NCBI GenBank assembly: GCA_026413225.1
Contig: CM048555.1
Span: forward strand, 75,461,785-75,525,784
Direction: 5' to 3'
DNA: 64,000 nt
DNA from: Otis tarda
Taxonomy: Eukaryota; Chordata; Aves; Otidiformes; Otididae
The translations under genes and the position numbers were made by a program. This document shows positions 38,421 through 49,644 of the stretch, one piece after another. The notes below the pieces were generated by a model that worked only from the letters and a program-made list of their open reading frames with translations, had not been told where the DNA came from and did not search any database. Position 1 is the first letter of the stretch. Every line of letters begins with the position of its first letter.

Positions 38421-40863
38421 GCAGTCATCAGTTTTAAGGGCAGAGAGCAAATAATTTTGTCTGACCACTTCGAAAAGCCATTAAATCTGATATGCTTCTT
38501 CATTAAACCTGAATCTGTGTTTTGACTTCAGTAAATCTTTTAGAAAGTTTTCTCGTCTTTGTAGCAAAATGTCAAGTGATGGGATTTTTCCTATTTCCTT
38601 TGCTAGTTTGTTTAAATGAGGGATAACCGTCACTATAATTTTTAAACTGCTTTATTTAATTTGGCTTACCCTGTCTCTAAATTCCAGTTATTGTTTTGTG
38701 TTGAACATGAGGTCATGTAAGCTGACTTGAATTTAGTGAGCATGTCACATTTTAGCCAGTTTGCCTTTGTACTGAGGTCAGTGACACATCTTCCAGGAAG
38801 ACCAAACTGTGTTATTCATCTGTTTTCTTTTCCAGTTTCTTTCATTATACTCTACGTCCTTTCCTTTGTGACTCTGTATTTTTGTCCTTTTGAATGACAT
38901 AATCCAATATGGTTATCTTCTGCAGGTGAAATTATGGGATTTCAGATCTCTTGACTTTCAGCTATTGTCTTTCTGCCTCCGCTGACTTTCCACTCTCCTT
39001 GGTAAATTATTTTCCTGCAAAGTCACAAGTGCTTGAGGAACTTGGGTGATCCTTGTCTCAATCTTCAAATTGCATTTGCCTAGGTAGAGCTGAGCACCTC
39101 GTTAGTAGTGCAAGCTCCACGTTGAGTAGATGCTCAACGCAGTGGTCCCGCTCTCGTAGTCCGAGTGCTCACTTTCCTCCCGCTGTTTGCACCCGTTGTG
39201 TGTCAGCCTCTTGCAGAATGCACCTTACCTGGGTCTTGTACCTTGTGTATCAGGCTGTTTGTCCCTCAACGTCTGCCTCCTGTCTTCTTCTTTGTTTCTT
39301 TCCAGTATTTGGGGGACCTGGGATGTTACTTTTAGAGTTCTTCCCGTTTTTAGAAGACATGCCCTTTGGTCAGTTCTACTTTTCATCTTGTGCATTCCAG
39401 CTGAACAAAGACCAGTTGTTTTTCAGCTCTCCCCTTGGCTGTCCTCCATGCACACTACCTCGCTAAACCCATAACCAATATTCTATTTTTTGTGTCCACT
39501 TTTGAGCTTGGGATCACCCAGATGGTCTTTTTTTTTATGCAGTTCGTCATCTGGAGTTTCCTTCCTATTTTTTCTGTACTACAGGAACAATTATGGCTCT
39601 TCAGCTCTAGTCTCAGCACTTTTCTTTGCGTCTACGTTCCTGCTCAGTCGTAACGGAGTGTTTTCTTGAAGGAGCATTGTTTGTTTTGGGGGAGGTTGTG
39701 ACACTGTGTCAAGGCTGCCATAAACAGACTAAAGCATGTCCTTGGGATGATTTAGAGGCATCGGAGACATTTCCAGGACGATGTAGCCAATCCGTTGAAG
39801 ACGTTTGTTACTTGCACGGTCTTTAACTACATATCTCTCCCCCTTCTCTCATGTGCTGCCTAAAAAGGATCAGCAAGGATAAGATTGTAAGCATGGTTGA
39901 TGATCTGCTCAAGAAATAAAGTAAGGAAGTGTAAAAAAAAAAAAAGTATTTAAATATTTGAATATGTTTTGAGTTGCAAAGATTTAAAGTAATAAAAGGA
40001 GCAGAGTTATTAGCTTAAATTGCCACAAGAATCTTTTTTACATATCAAGTTTGATGTATTAGAAGTAGACAATTATGTGTCGATGTGACAGGGCTATTTC
40101 TTCGCCTGTGCTGTGAAAGCAGAGTCCTTGTACAGTCTGGGAAAAGCTTATGGAGCTGGTCCTCCCTGGATAAACCCTAAGAATTAAGGCAGCAAATCAA
40201 CAGTAAAAATTAAATCTCCTGAGGAGCTGACATCTCAGACATTTCCAAACCCCTCCACCATTTTCAAAATGTCTCACCTGGTGCAATGGATTGAATGCTC
40301 AAGCCAGTTGTCTCCAGCACAGCTGTCTCCCCTTCCCGGGAAGTCAGCAAGCAGCGGTGCTTGCTCTTCAGCACACCTAAAGCATCAGAGTAAATCCCAT
40401 TTAAGTCTCCATTGCTGTTTAGTAGGATTTTGGTTCAGCCCTCAGGTAAAGTTAAGTCTTTGCTGTATTTTGCTGTTCTTCAACCACAACAGAAACTCTG
40501 CTTTTGGTGTTTTCCAGTAACATATTTGCTGTTACCAGCACCAGGAGTTACCGTATTAAAATGGAGTCAAGGGACTTCCACCTTCTTTCTGCCATGGGTT
40601 TTTGGTCATTTTGCTGTTTGCTTGCCCGTGTTTTTTAAAGGCCTGGTGTATGTGAAATGTGTTTGTCCTGCTAGGAAGTTACGGTGATGGATTTATTTTT
40701 ATCTCTCAAGTTAAAGCCGTTTGGAATTGGCTCCAAGGCCATCACTTTCCATTCCAAGCATGAAGTGGAAAGGCTGCCCTTTGAAACAGATTGCTGAAAC
40801 TGGAGATTTTCAAGAATTCGTATTCTGACCACTTGTCTTTTTTTTTTTCTTTTCCTCCTGCAG
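38421..40863. other. Intergenic, no recognised gene
   Basis: Mixed sequence. The minus strand has an exon-like block at 39229-39400 (acceptor tttgttcag, donor CAG|gtaagg, 56 full codons open). Its reading phase does not fit the terminal unit at 38377, so I do not call it. The + strand frame at 39053-39466 is pyrimidine-rich and unsupported. Confidence 0.6.
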
Positions 40864-40913
40864 ACCAGCCATTTGAAGCACAGGATACAGCCCTTGTGTT
40901 GCAAGAAGCACAG
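40864..40913 (+). other. Exon-like block 1 (50 nt)
   Basis: A strong pyrimidine tract and cctcctgcag precede it, and CAG|gtaaga follows. One frame is open (QPFEAQDTALVLQEAQ after two leading bases) and ends in phase 0. The product is not recognised. Pseudo-exons of this quality occur by chance in vertebrate DNA. Confidence 0.25.
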
Positions 40914-41816
40914 GTAAGAGCTGAAAAATCTCCACTGTGACTCAAAACTCATTTTTAGAGGTTTTCAGCCTCTTCAAACTCAAAGGATAATGGCACGGTT
41001 TTGCATTGTGTAACTAGTAGCTGAGATCTGATCCCATTTTACAGAAAAATAAAAGTCTTAAGTCTGTTGAAGGGCAATATTAAATTGTGATTCCTTGGGT
41101 TGTGGCACACATCCCACTTGAATTTTCTTCTGCATCCTGGAGCAAAATGTGTCACTCCAGTCCGTGCCTTCCCCGATGACACAGGCTCTGGGAACGAGCC
41201 TCACCATTTGGAGAACTCTCTTCTCGTGTTATGTCCGGTGCTGCTGAAAGTAGTAGATGTCGCTGTGATTCCCAAAGTATTTTAGTTTTTGTCTGTAATT
41301 AATTGTCAGTGGAACTGCCGGTGACTCCCAGTAGTTTGTGGTGTTATTTGTGAAAGGTACCTGTGAGTTCAGATCCACGAGTTTTCCTTTGAAAAGCCTG
41401 TTGACTAGCCATGTCATGGTGGCCGTTCTTACATCTAGGTTCTTCTGTCTGGGCTCTCTCTTCTGCTCATCTTTGGTGATCTAAGTGAAAGCTTAAGAGG
41501 AATAGCTCCTCGTGTGTAGTCCTTCAGATTAAGGGCCTGAAGTTACAGTGGAATAAACCAGGGACAGTCTCTGCAGATCTGAGTGTGTCTGGTGTAAAAT
41601 TCTTACGGCAATGAATCTCATTTTCTAGTTTCAAAGTTGCCTCACTACTTAGGAAAAGCACACTGTGGAAATGAAATGGCATTCAGAAAAGGTGTCTCTG
41701 TGTACTGCTTCTTATCCCCTGTCTCTCCGGATACCTACAGCCCACTGCAAACCTGTCCCCAGGGAAGGGAAACTTCTCCAACCTATGGTGAAAGTGAAAC
41801 ACCCAAAGTGAAACAC

Positions 41817-41917
41817 CACTTTGATCTGGTTGGAGATGTCCCTGCTCCTTGCAGGGGGTTGGACTGGATGGCCTTTAAAGGTCCCTTCCAACCCAAACCA
41901 TTCTATGATTCTGTAAT
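41817..41917 (+). mobile_element. CR1 LINE 3'-end fragment
   Basis: Short piece with the typical CR1 3' UTR: tccctgctccttgcaggggg, ttggactggatggcctttaa, ggtcccttccaacccaaacc, and the terminal attctatgattctg. Only the last ~100 bp are present. Confidence 0.9.
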
Positions 41918-42123
41918 CCACGTGTCATAATTCACCCCCAATATCCCTTAATGTGAAGTTTGAAACTCCAAATGTTGGAAACGCTCTTAAATAGATACTT
42001 AGGCTCAGCTCCATCAGCCTCTGAAATCCCCTTGAGGAGGTAGATTCAAGGTAGAAAGGGTGATGTTTTGTTGTTTGTGATTTGTTAATTTTTTTAAAAC
42101 TATTTTTAGTACATTCCTTCCAG

Positions 42124-42240
42124 GGATCTGGACTTTCAGAAATGCAGTGTCTGCTCAGCCCGGCGAGGGGGAGTTTGCCTCCTGCTGCCTTCGCCTGGTC
42201 GAATGTGTCGGGGGATGGGAATTGTGATCTGACCCTCGTG
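42124..42240 (+). other. Exon-like block 2 (117 nt)
   Basis: The acceptor is acattccttccag and the donor is GTG|gtaagtt. It is open in phase 0 for 39 codons (starts GSGLSEMQCLL, ends NCDLTLV), phase-compatible with block 1. It has no recognised domain. Confidence 0.25.
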
Positions 42241-42621
42241 GTAAGTTAAATACGTGAAAATGCAGTGGAAGACTGCAAAGGAATTGTGTGCTTTGCCATC
42301 TGACAAGCCTGAGCTTGCGGAGGTGCCGAGCGGCAGCTGCTGCGGTACCAACCCAAACCTTTGGCTTCAGTGAGACAAATGAGCTAAGCTTGTTTCATGC
42401 CAGCCTCTGTGTTTGACAACAGGAACGAAGTCAGATGCTGAACTGCTGGTTTCTCAAATTCCCTTCTCAGAAATCCCTTGCTGCTCACTGTTTCAAGCCA
42501 GGGCCGTATCCTGGCTCTGGGCTGTGATACTGATTTCTTTGCTAAATTTAAGAATTGTGATTGTTACGTATGCTATAATTTTTTTTTTAATTGCTAGTAT
42601 CTACTGCTATTTTTCTCCAAG

Positions 42622-42723
42622 ATCTGGGAGCTGATGGGCACTGGGATGACAGAGGCGCAGGAATACGGACAATCTCTCTGCAATAACCACAAGGTGGCAA
42701 AACAGACGCTTTGTGCATCCTGA
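42622..42723 (+). other. Exon-like block 3 (33 codons and TGA)
   Basis: The acceptor-like sequence is atttttctccaag. The phase 0 frame reads IWELMGTGMTEAQEYGQS and ends at TGA 42721-42723. It is consistent in phase with blocks 1 and 2, but no clear poly(A) signal follows closely. Not recognised. Confidence 0.2.
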
Positions 42724-44359
42724 CTGCGCAGCGCAGCCCTCGCTCAGCCAACGAGCTCGGCTGCCCCTCCCACTCTTTTAAGCCACCTCTAGAAATATTA
42801 TTTTTTTTATAAGCTATTATGGCATATTTAGGTATTGCACATGGAGAATCTTCATTTTAAAAGTATTTACATGCTCCGGTTCTTAATGACGTGTCGGTTG
42901 TTCAGGGTTTAAGGCTGCCCGAAGCATTTCAGCAGCAGAATTTGCCGTCGTCTCACGGCGTTTGAAGAGGTTAAAGTATTCAACAGCCTGGTGAGGCTGT
43001 TAGTAAAGCTGTGTCAGCCCTGGCTCACCTGTGAGTCACGGTTCAGGTGTCCTTTCCCTTCTTAAATTACAGAAGGCTCCAAGAGCTGGGGCTGCTCAGG
43101 ATAGAGGCTCTGTAAACGCTTTGTTGTATTTATAGACATGTAAGTGAATATTTGAAGATACTCTCTGCTCCAAATATTTTACAGGCACAAATATGAAGGC
43201 TTGTTAAAAACCAGAGGGGAGACATCGACACCCTCGGCGTTTTCTAAAGCCCGGGAGTAGATTTTGCTGTTTGTCATCCTGATGCTATGAGTTTTTATCC
43301 TCTGTGGAACACGTCCTTTTGCTTTTGCCTACTGGAGATGTCTCAAGTTACAGATTTCCATCATAGTCTCTCTTTTTGTTTTCTCAGTAGTTTTCAGGGG
43401 CCCTCACAGGGAATTTTCCAGTTCTCTCTATGGTGACAGCAGTGCTCTTGGCTGGCTCCTTTCAGACAACTTCCACGCATCCAGGCCTGTCCTGCCCTTG
43501 TTCTCCTGTTCCCTAACAACACTGCTTGCAGCCCTGCGCCTTACGGCTCTGCTGATGGTACCTTTTTGGGCAGCAGTAACTCTCCATAGATGCTGGAACA
43601 TGGAACTCATCCCACTGCACACCTCGGTCCTGTGGTGGCCTTCAGTGGCATGTTCACTCCCCCTCCCTCAGCAAAGGTTTCGCTTGGGAGAGTAGAGAAC
43701 TTGTTTTGCCCCAAAACGGTGATCTGAAGTATCATTTTTTGGAATGTGATGGGAATGTCCCATTCTGGAACTATGAGACACATGGGCAGAATTAGATTTC
43801 CTCTGCTTCTCTGTATCTGTGGCAGACTGGCCATTAAAATCTTCCTGTTAAAATCAGGGACAATAACAATGGCCATACGTTGGGTTTGAGCAGAAATGGT
43901 GGATGCGAGACAGATTTTTGACCACTGGAGTGTTGGTCTTCTGAATGGAAGGTGATACAATGCTATGGAAAATGCAACTTGTCAGTTAAGGATCATGATG
44001 TTCATGTGACCACTGAGGTTTCACAAAGTATTGGAAGTCTGGATTTTGCTAATTTTTGAGTACTTGCCTTCAGAATTTTAGTGCTGATATTCTAATATTT
44101 GCGTTCATAATTTCATTTTTAGTTCTTGCAGTTTCAAGCAGTTCTGGCTGTTTTAATGCTGTGATGAGGGCGACCTGGGGCAGGTGAGTCTCCCACTGCT
44201 GCTGTCGGGAGGCAGGAGTCTTCACTGTGGGTGGAAGGAGAGCTGGAAGTCTGAAAAGTGCTGCTGGGCGCTACCCTGACTTCTGAACAAAAAGCATAGG
44301 GTGCTCTGAGCTCATTTTGGCCCCCGTGGTCCCTTGGATGCTGGCTCCGGTCAGGCCCA
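42724..44359. other. Intergenic, nothing recognised
   Basis: No transposon, RNA gene or credible exon is seen. A 117-codon minus-strand frame at 43607-43960 has no recognisable motif. Confidence 0.6.
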
Positions 44360-44413
44360 GCGCTGCGGGCTCCTGTCTCCATGCGCTGTGGGCTCCTGTC
44401 TCCATGCGCTGTA
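44360..44413. repeat. Minisatellite, 23-bp unit, about 2.3 copies
   Basis: Two copies of a GC-rich 23-mer starting GCGCTG and ending GTCTCCAT (44360-44382 and 44383-44405, one difference), plus a partial third copy. Confidence 0.9.
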
Positions 44414-44779
44414 GCCGAGAGCTGCAGTTGTGCTTCCCAGGTGAGGCATTTTCCATAGACACTCTGAGTATGTGACTCACTGCGTGGTAAGAAAAAACGA
44501 ATATCCCCAGACTTTTCTTGTAATATAACATTTTCAGCCATAAAAAATGAACTTCCTGAGATTTCCTTCAGTTTGCAATAATTTGCTATGAGGAAAAAGC
44601 AAAAAAAAAGAAAAAATAACCTGCTAATGTAGTAACAACATATTTTCTAAGAATGTTAAATATATAAAAATGGTGCTGGAATGCCAACATATTGACAAGA
44701 TGTATTTTTCTTTGATAGACATGAGAACCATGAATAGCCATGTAATATAACCTGGTCGTCCTAGCGTACAGCAAGGGTA

Positions 44780-45560
44780 ATGTATTTGTTATTTATAAAG
44801 GGTTAATCAATGATTAACAGGCATTACAATTAACGGTTAATTGATTGTTGTAGACTTAGTTCACACATGGCTTGCAGCTATCTGTAACGTTGCGTTCATG
44901 CTGTAATGTATTTATAGCAGTTACTAATCACGCACTAGTGTTTTTTAAACGTTCTCATTTTATTAGGTGTAACCAAATTTTCAACAGCACATCAGTGAAC
45001 TTGAGTTCTGCCTTCACATTAGCAAAAGTGCAAATATAAGAGAGCTGTTAGCTTGGCCTTGCTTTCTTTAATTTGAGGGAACCATCAGCTGCATAAATTG
45101 GAGGCACTATCCCATTATGAAAGCAATTTTAAGTAAAACATGCCATTTATGGAAAGAACGCACTTAAAGATTTTTGTAATTACAAATATTTGTAGTTAAG
45201 TGAATTGCATTAAAGTATTTGTTGTTGTTGCTTTATTTCCCTGGAGGACTCTTCTGTAGTGAGAGCTTTGTTATGCTGATAAATGTGCCTGAAAGCTTTA
45301 TAATGTACTGGTGCATTGTAATGATAAATAGTTCTGGGTAAGTAGTAAAGATCAAACACACAATTAAGCAGACTGTAATATACATCTTGCTGAGCAAGGG
45401 AAAACAATAGTGGAATCAGTAAAGATGAATACAAATGGTTTTATTGAACTAAGCAGAAAATATTTTCTTATGCCTACAAAATGAGGCAATCTGGCCTGAT
45501 ACTTGCATAAGCAGAGTTATAAAGCGCTTAATCAGATATAAAATGTCTTTTAAATGTTCA
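44780..45560. promoter_or_regulatory. Candidate conserved noncoding element (homeodomain-site rich)
   Basis: AT-rich, low-repeat stretch, free of long frames except one minus frame. At its left edge is a 17-nt perfect palindrome GTTAATCAATGATTAAC (44802-44818). TTAACGGTTAATTGATTG follows at 44830-44847. These are HNF1/homeodomain-like half sites. Other TAAT/ATTA cores and TGTAATTACA-like sequence follow. Function is inferred from motif density only. Confidence 0.3.
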
Positions 45561-46843
45561 CCATTTATAATCAACAGTCAGGGCTTCCTTCCTCCGACCA
45601 CTCAGAGTGATAGAGATGTGCACCAAGGCAGAGGTTAAGCAAATCGGCACGGCGTGGGATTGCTGGGAGAGGAGCCTGGGCACAGCAGGCAGGGCTCGCA
45701 GGGCTGACGCAGCGGTAAAATTAACAAAAACATGTTGCACTTGACCGAAAAGATTAGAACGGAATATTGGCAGCACCTGCTTCCATTGTCCAAAATGTCC
45801 TTTCCTAGAACCCTTCCCAGCAGGGAGGCTGGTTCACGCTTGGCGAGGCCACGGAGGTTTCACACTTCTTCTTGCCGTTTGCTCTTCCAAGTGCCAGGAG
45901 AAAATGGGATTCAGAGGAGCATGCTGGGAGAGGGAAACATGGCTGCGTGTTACTTGAGAGTCACAAAAATAAACCTTTGACATAAAGGCACCGAGGGGAA
46001 CTTTCATTCAAAACCCAGAGCAGCACCAGTGCGACCTGCTTGCAGATTACCCCTCTCCATTCCAGCTCTGAATTCCTCTGAAGGGTGTTTTAAGTGAGTT
46101 TCCTTTGCAGGGGTACCCATAGCCAAGCCGGCACAGTAGGAATTTCATAGCTTGTTGTGCGGATGCTATGGTGGAATAACTCCGAGAGGAGTTAGAATTA
46201 GGCAGGATATAACAGCCAGAAGAAACACTAATTCTCCTGGACCGAGTTCATGTGAGCTCCTACCCTACGCAGTGCTTTGCCCACCTGGAATAGCGTAAGC
46301 CGTTTAGATTCCTTTGCGGCGTCTGGGTATTAGCAAAACTCAGGGGAGAAACCAAATCCTGCTTCCCTGATGCCAACAGCCAAAACTCTTAAGCCTTGTG
46401 CACACTGGCTAATCATCGTGTAAAATCCCCCCTGAGGCTCACCAAGTGCTGCTGTACCACCAGGAACCACCTTGTAGACGAAAAGCATCCACGTGTGACG
46501 TAGGCCGCTGCAAACGTATTGCCCAAGGATGTACAGCGTGATACGTTCCAGCCAGCAAACCCCTTATTTCCAATTTACCGTGTGCTGCTAACTACCGAAA
46601 GCTTTGCACCGCCTCCAGGAAGCCAGGCTTACGTAATGAGAAGCAGGGCAGTCGTAAATGCTTCCCACTCCCGGAGTTTAAGAGAAAAAGGAGTGGATGG
46701 GAAGGTGATGTGCCCCCATGCATCTGGCTTCTCACAACCCGAGCTACAGGCGTTGCTCAAGGCAAAGAGCCGGATATACGTGGGATTAGAGCTGGTTTCT
46801 TCTCCGTGAGGAAACTTATTTGTGCCTCTAGAACTGCGTGTCC
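45561..46843. other. Intergenic, nothing recognised
   Basis: GC content rises from here. No gene, repeat or RNA that I can name. Confidence 0.6.
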
Positions 46844-46902
46844 CTCTGCAGAGATATTTAGATGTCTAACTGCCACTTAGGCATCTAAATATCTTTATAG
46901 AG
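46844..46902 (+). repeat. 59-nt near-perfect hairpin
   Basis: The left arm 46844-46869 pairs with the right arm 46877-46902 around a 7-nt loop (CTGCCAC). Of 26 positions there is one mismatch and three G-T pairs. The inner 18 bp (AGATATTTAGATGTCTAA against its complement) has one G-T. It could be a relic of a palindromic transposon or a small-RNA hairpin. Confidence 0.85.
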
Positions 46903-48443
46903 TTGGGCTGTGGTCCTCGTGGTGTTGCTGCAGTTCACAATGTCACTGGTTTTGCACAGCAGGCACCAGATCGGAATCGACTGCGGGCAGAGGTGCAGCC
47001 CAGCAGCCGCTGGGTTTGATTTAATTGGGCTGAGCTGGTTTATGCTCCCTCGATATACGTATTTTTTTTTCCCTCATTGAAAACCAATGTGTCTGCCAAG
47101 GCCGGAACGAGAGCGGGAGCTGTCTGGAGGTGAAGTTGCAGACTGACGGGGACAACCCTGCTCGATGGCAAGCAGACACTGAAGGGTTTGGCGATGTCTG
47201 TCGGTTTATGCCATCTCTTAGTCACAGAGTTTGCAGTCCAAAGATTATTTTGGATGCTTGCCTATTCCCAGAAGCTCCGCGTGCTCGGAACAATTTCAGC
47301 TCTGCGTTAAGACAATAGTTACAATCAAATCTCATGCTCCGCTGCCTCGGTCAGTCACCTCCATGGAGCAGATGGGAAGGGGGCTGGGATCAGCAAGGGT
47401 CTTCCCTCCCAGTGTGCAACTGGCCTGGTATCTTCAGAAAGGGCTTTTTTGTTTTTTTCTCTTTGGCTCCCCTCTACTTCTCCGATGGCATCAGGGACCG
47501 GCTGCAGCTGGAAAATTGTGGGCAGGGTTTGAAGTGCTGGGAAGGAGAAAGTTATTTTGTCTGCTGCTCCTTGTTCGCCCACCCTGGCTGCAGAGAAAGC
47601 CAGGCTGGGAGCAGGCTAGAGAAAGAAACTTGCTTTTTGGTAATCCCTCCGGCGTCTGCCGACTTTCCGTGTCAGGTCTGAGGCCTGCCTTGGTGCATCC
47701 ATCCCTCCGGCTGCATCTGCCAGGTGGGATCAAGGCGCGATGTGATGAAGTCTCTTTTGTTGGATGGTCCCTCTGTGCTTTGTCACCTCCATCCAAAAAG
47801 CAGGAGGGCACCTGCTCAGCTCTGGTGCCTTTTTGACACCCAAATGATGTGTTAGGTCCCTGGAAAATTACAAATTGAGGAAAGAGGTTTCTTTGGGAGG
47901 ATTTTGCTGGAATGGGGACAAAGCTGCTGAGTTGACTGGGTGCTCCTCCACTGCGTGTTGGCTGCCTTCCATTAACAGCCTAGCCAGTGCTGTGTCACTG
48001 GTGCATACTGGTCACCAAAATGCTTGAGATGGAAGAGCTCCTCGCAATCCCCCTGTGTGTCTGGGCTCCATGTAGCCCTCCTAAAACAGGCTGGGAGTGA
48101 GGAGCCACTGGTTACCAGTGTCGGTCAGAGCCAGGTAGAATAATTCAGCCGGTTCACCTGGAGCCAGTGGGATGAGACTGCCAGGAGCTTGCAGGGAGGT
48201 CAAGACACGGCCGTAGGGCTCACGTGTTCCCTTCACTCACTCCCTTGACCAAAAGTCCCAGGGATTTGATGTTTTATTCTATTTTTGGCAATAGCTGATG
48301 ATGTCTCCTTGGTACAGTAGCTCTTCTATAATTTTTTAATTTCCATTTTGGCTTACAGGAAATTACATGTAAATGTTACGTGAAATAGCTGCTGAATGCT
48401 TACATTTTTATTGCCCTCTCATGCTGCATCTTTAGTAGTCACT
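46903..48443. other. GC-richer intergenic sequence
   Basis: Long open frames (for example 47231-47836 +, 201 codons) reflect few stops in GC-rich DNA. They overlap other frames on both strands and have no domain or splice support. Confidence 0.5.
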
Positions 48444-48478
48444 TTTTTTTTCCCCCACTCTTTTTTTTTTTTTTTTTT
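48444..48478. repeat. T-rich run with C5 interruption
   Basis: T9, then CCCCCACTC, then T18. Confidence 0.85.
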
Positions 48479-48906
48479 CTGTTTTTAAAGGCCAATGAGG
48501 CTAATTGTGGCTTTCTGCATTACACTGGTTACAGAGGTGGTTATTGCATCCTGTTGTACCCTGTGACTGACGTTAGTGAGATGTTTGGTCACTCAAAGGA
48601 GACGGCAGTGACTGTTGTTGATGTGAAAACACAAGTTCTGTGCAGACTCTTTGCCCAGATTTGGGACCTTCAGAGCTGAAGTGAGCCACTCCGAATTAAT
48701 GATGGTGTTTCAGGTCTGAATCCTTGCCTTATTCACATGACTGGCTGATTCATAAAATCGTCTCTGGGGGGGTGTTTAAAATGCTCTGTGTTCACAGGAA
48801 AGGGGCAGGCAGCATCCACATGACTGCGAGGGATAATATTTATCTGGTGACTCAAAAGCCTTGACTTGTCAAAGTCTTTGCAGGTTTTGCAAGACCTCAC
48901 TGGGAG

Positions 48907-49644
48907 GTGAGCTTCCCTGTCACCAACCCGGACAACCTCCTGCCCACCACGATGCCTGGCCACCGAGGTGATCTCATGCCTGGGTGTTTTCACCTCCAGG
49001 AGCTGTTTATGTGGAGGTCTACAACATTACCATGTTGTCAGCTCTCTTGGCTTCGTCATCCAGGCAAAGCTTGTGGGATCTCGTGGTTGTTCCAGCGAGG
49101 AGGAGAAAATGATGACACGGAGGAGGAATGCAGCTGTCAGCCAAGGCGGTGGGCACGCTCCCTCACTGCTCTTCCCCGGCGCGTGATCCCCGCGCGCCTT
49201 CGTGCCGGGCTGCCAGCCTCCTGCTCCTCTCCCAAGTTCTCCCATCGTCTCTGTCCTCCTCCTCCTTTTCCCCAGACCCGCAGGCTCCCCCGCACGTCTG
49301 CTCCCCATGTGTTTGGGGTGCTGCTGTGGGGAGAGGCCTGCGGCTGGTGTAGCCGTTGCCGTCATGGAGGAGATCAGCTCTTTCTTACTCTTCTCTTAAA
49401 TGGCAGGCAGCAGGCTCACGTCCGCGCTCGCAGAAGCAGCTGTCTTGATGAACATTTGCCCAAATCATTACGCTGTCTAGCAGTTAGCCTGCAAAAAGGC
49501 CCAGCACCATTTGTATGGAAATGGAAGGCTTTCTCAGAAATGTTTTGGAAGCAATCAGCTAAACTAATAGGATTTTATGTAAACCAATCTCTTTCTTTAG
49601 ATCAGGGTGGTTGGTTTTTTTTTTTTTTCTGGAGAGGAGGGTGA
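48907..49644 (+). other. GC-rich stretch with 245-codon frame, probably noncoding
   Basis: Longest uninterrupted frame in the window. The peptide is rich in Cys, Pro, Arg and Ser, changes character along its length and runs into a T-derived Phe tract at its end. These are signs of a chance frame. Minus-strand frames of 86 and 112 codons overlap it. The core 49150-49350 is CpG-containing and pyrimidine-rich. It could mark a small CpG island, but no promoter motif is clear. Confidence 0.3.

Noticed and set aside
39229..39400. Minus-strand exon-like block (56 full codons, good donor) as a partner of the terminal unit at 38377
   Set aside because: It ends after two bases of a codon, while the terminal unit needs phase 0. 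Joining them meets a stop at once. Its charged composition also follows from a pyrimidine-rich + strand.
47231..47836. 201-codon + frame
   Set aside because: GC-rich sequence with overlapping frames on both strands and no motif.
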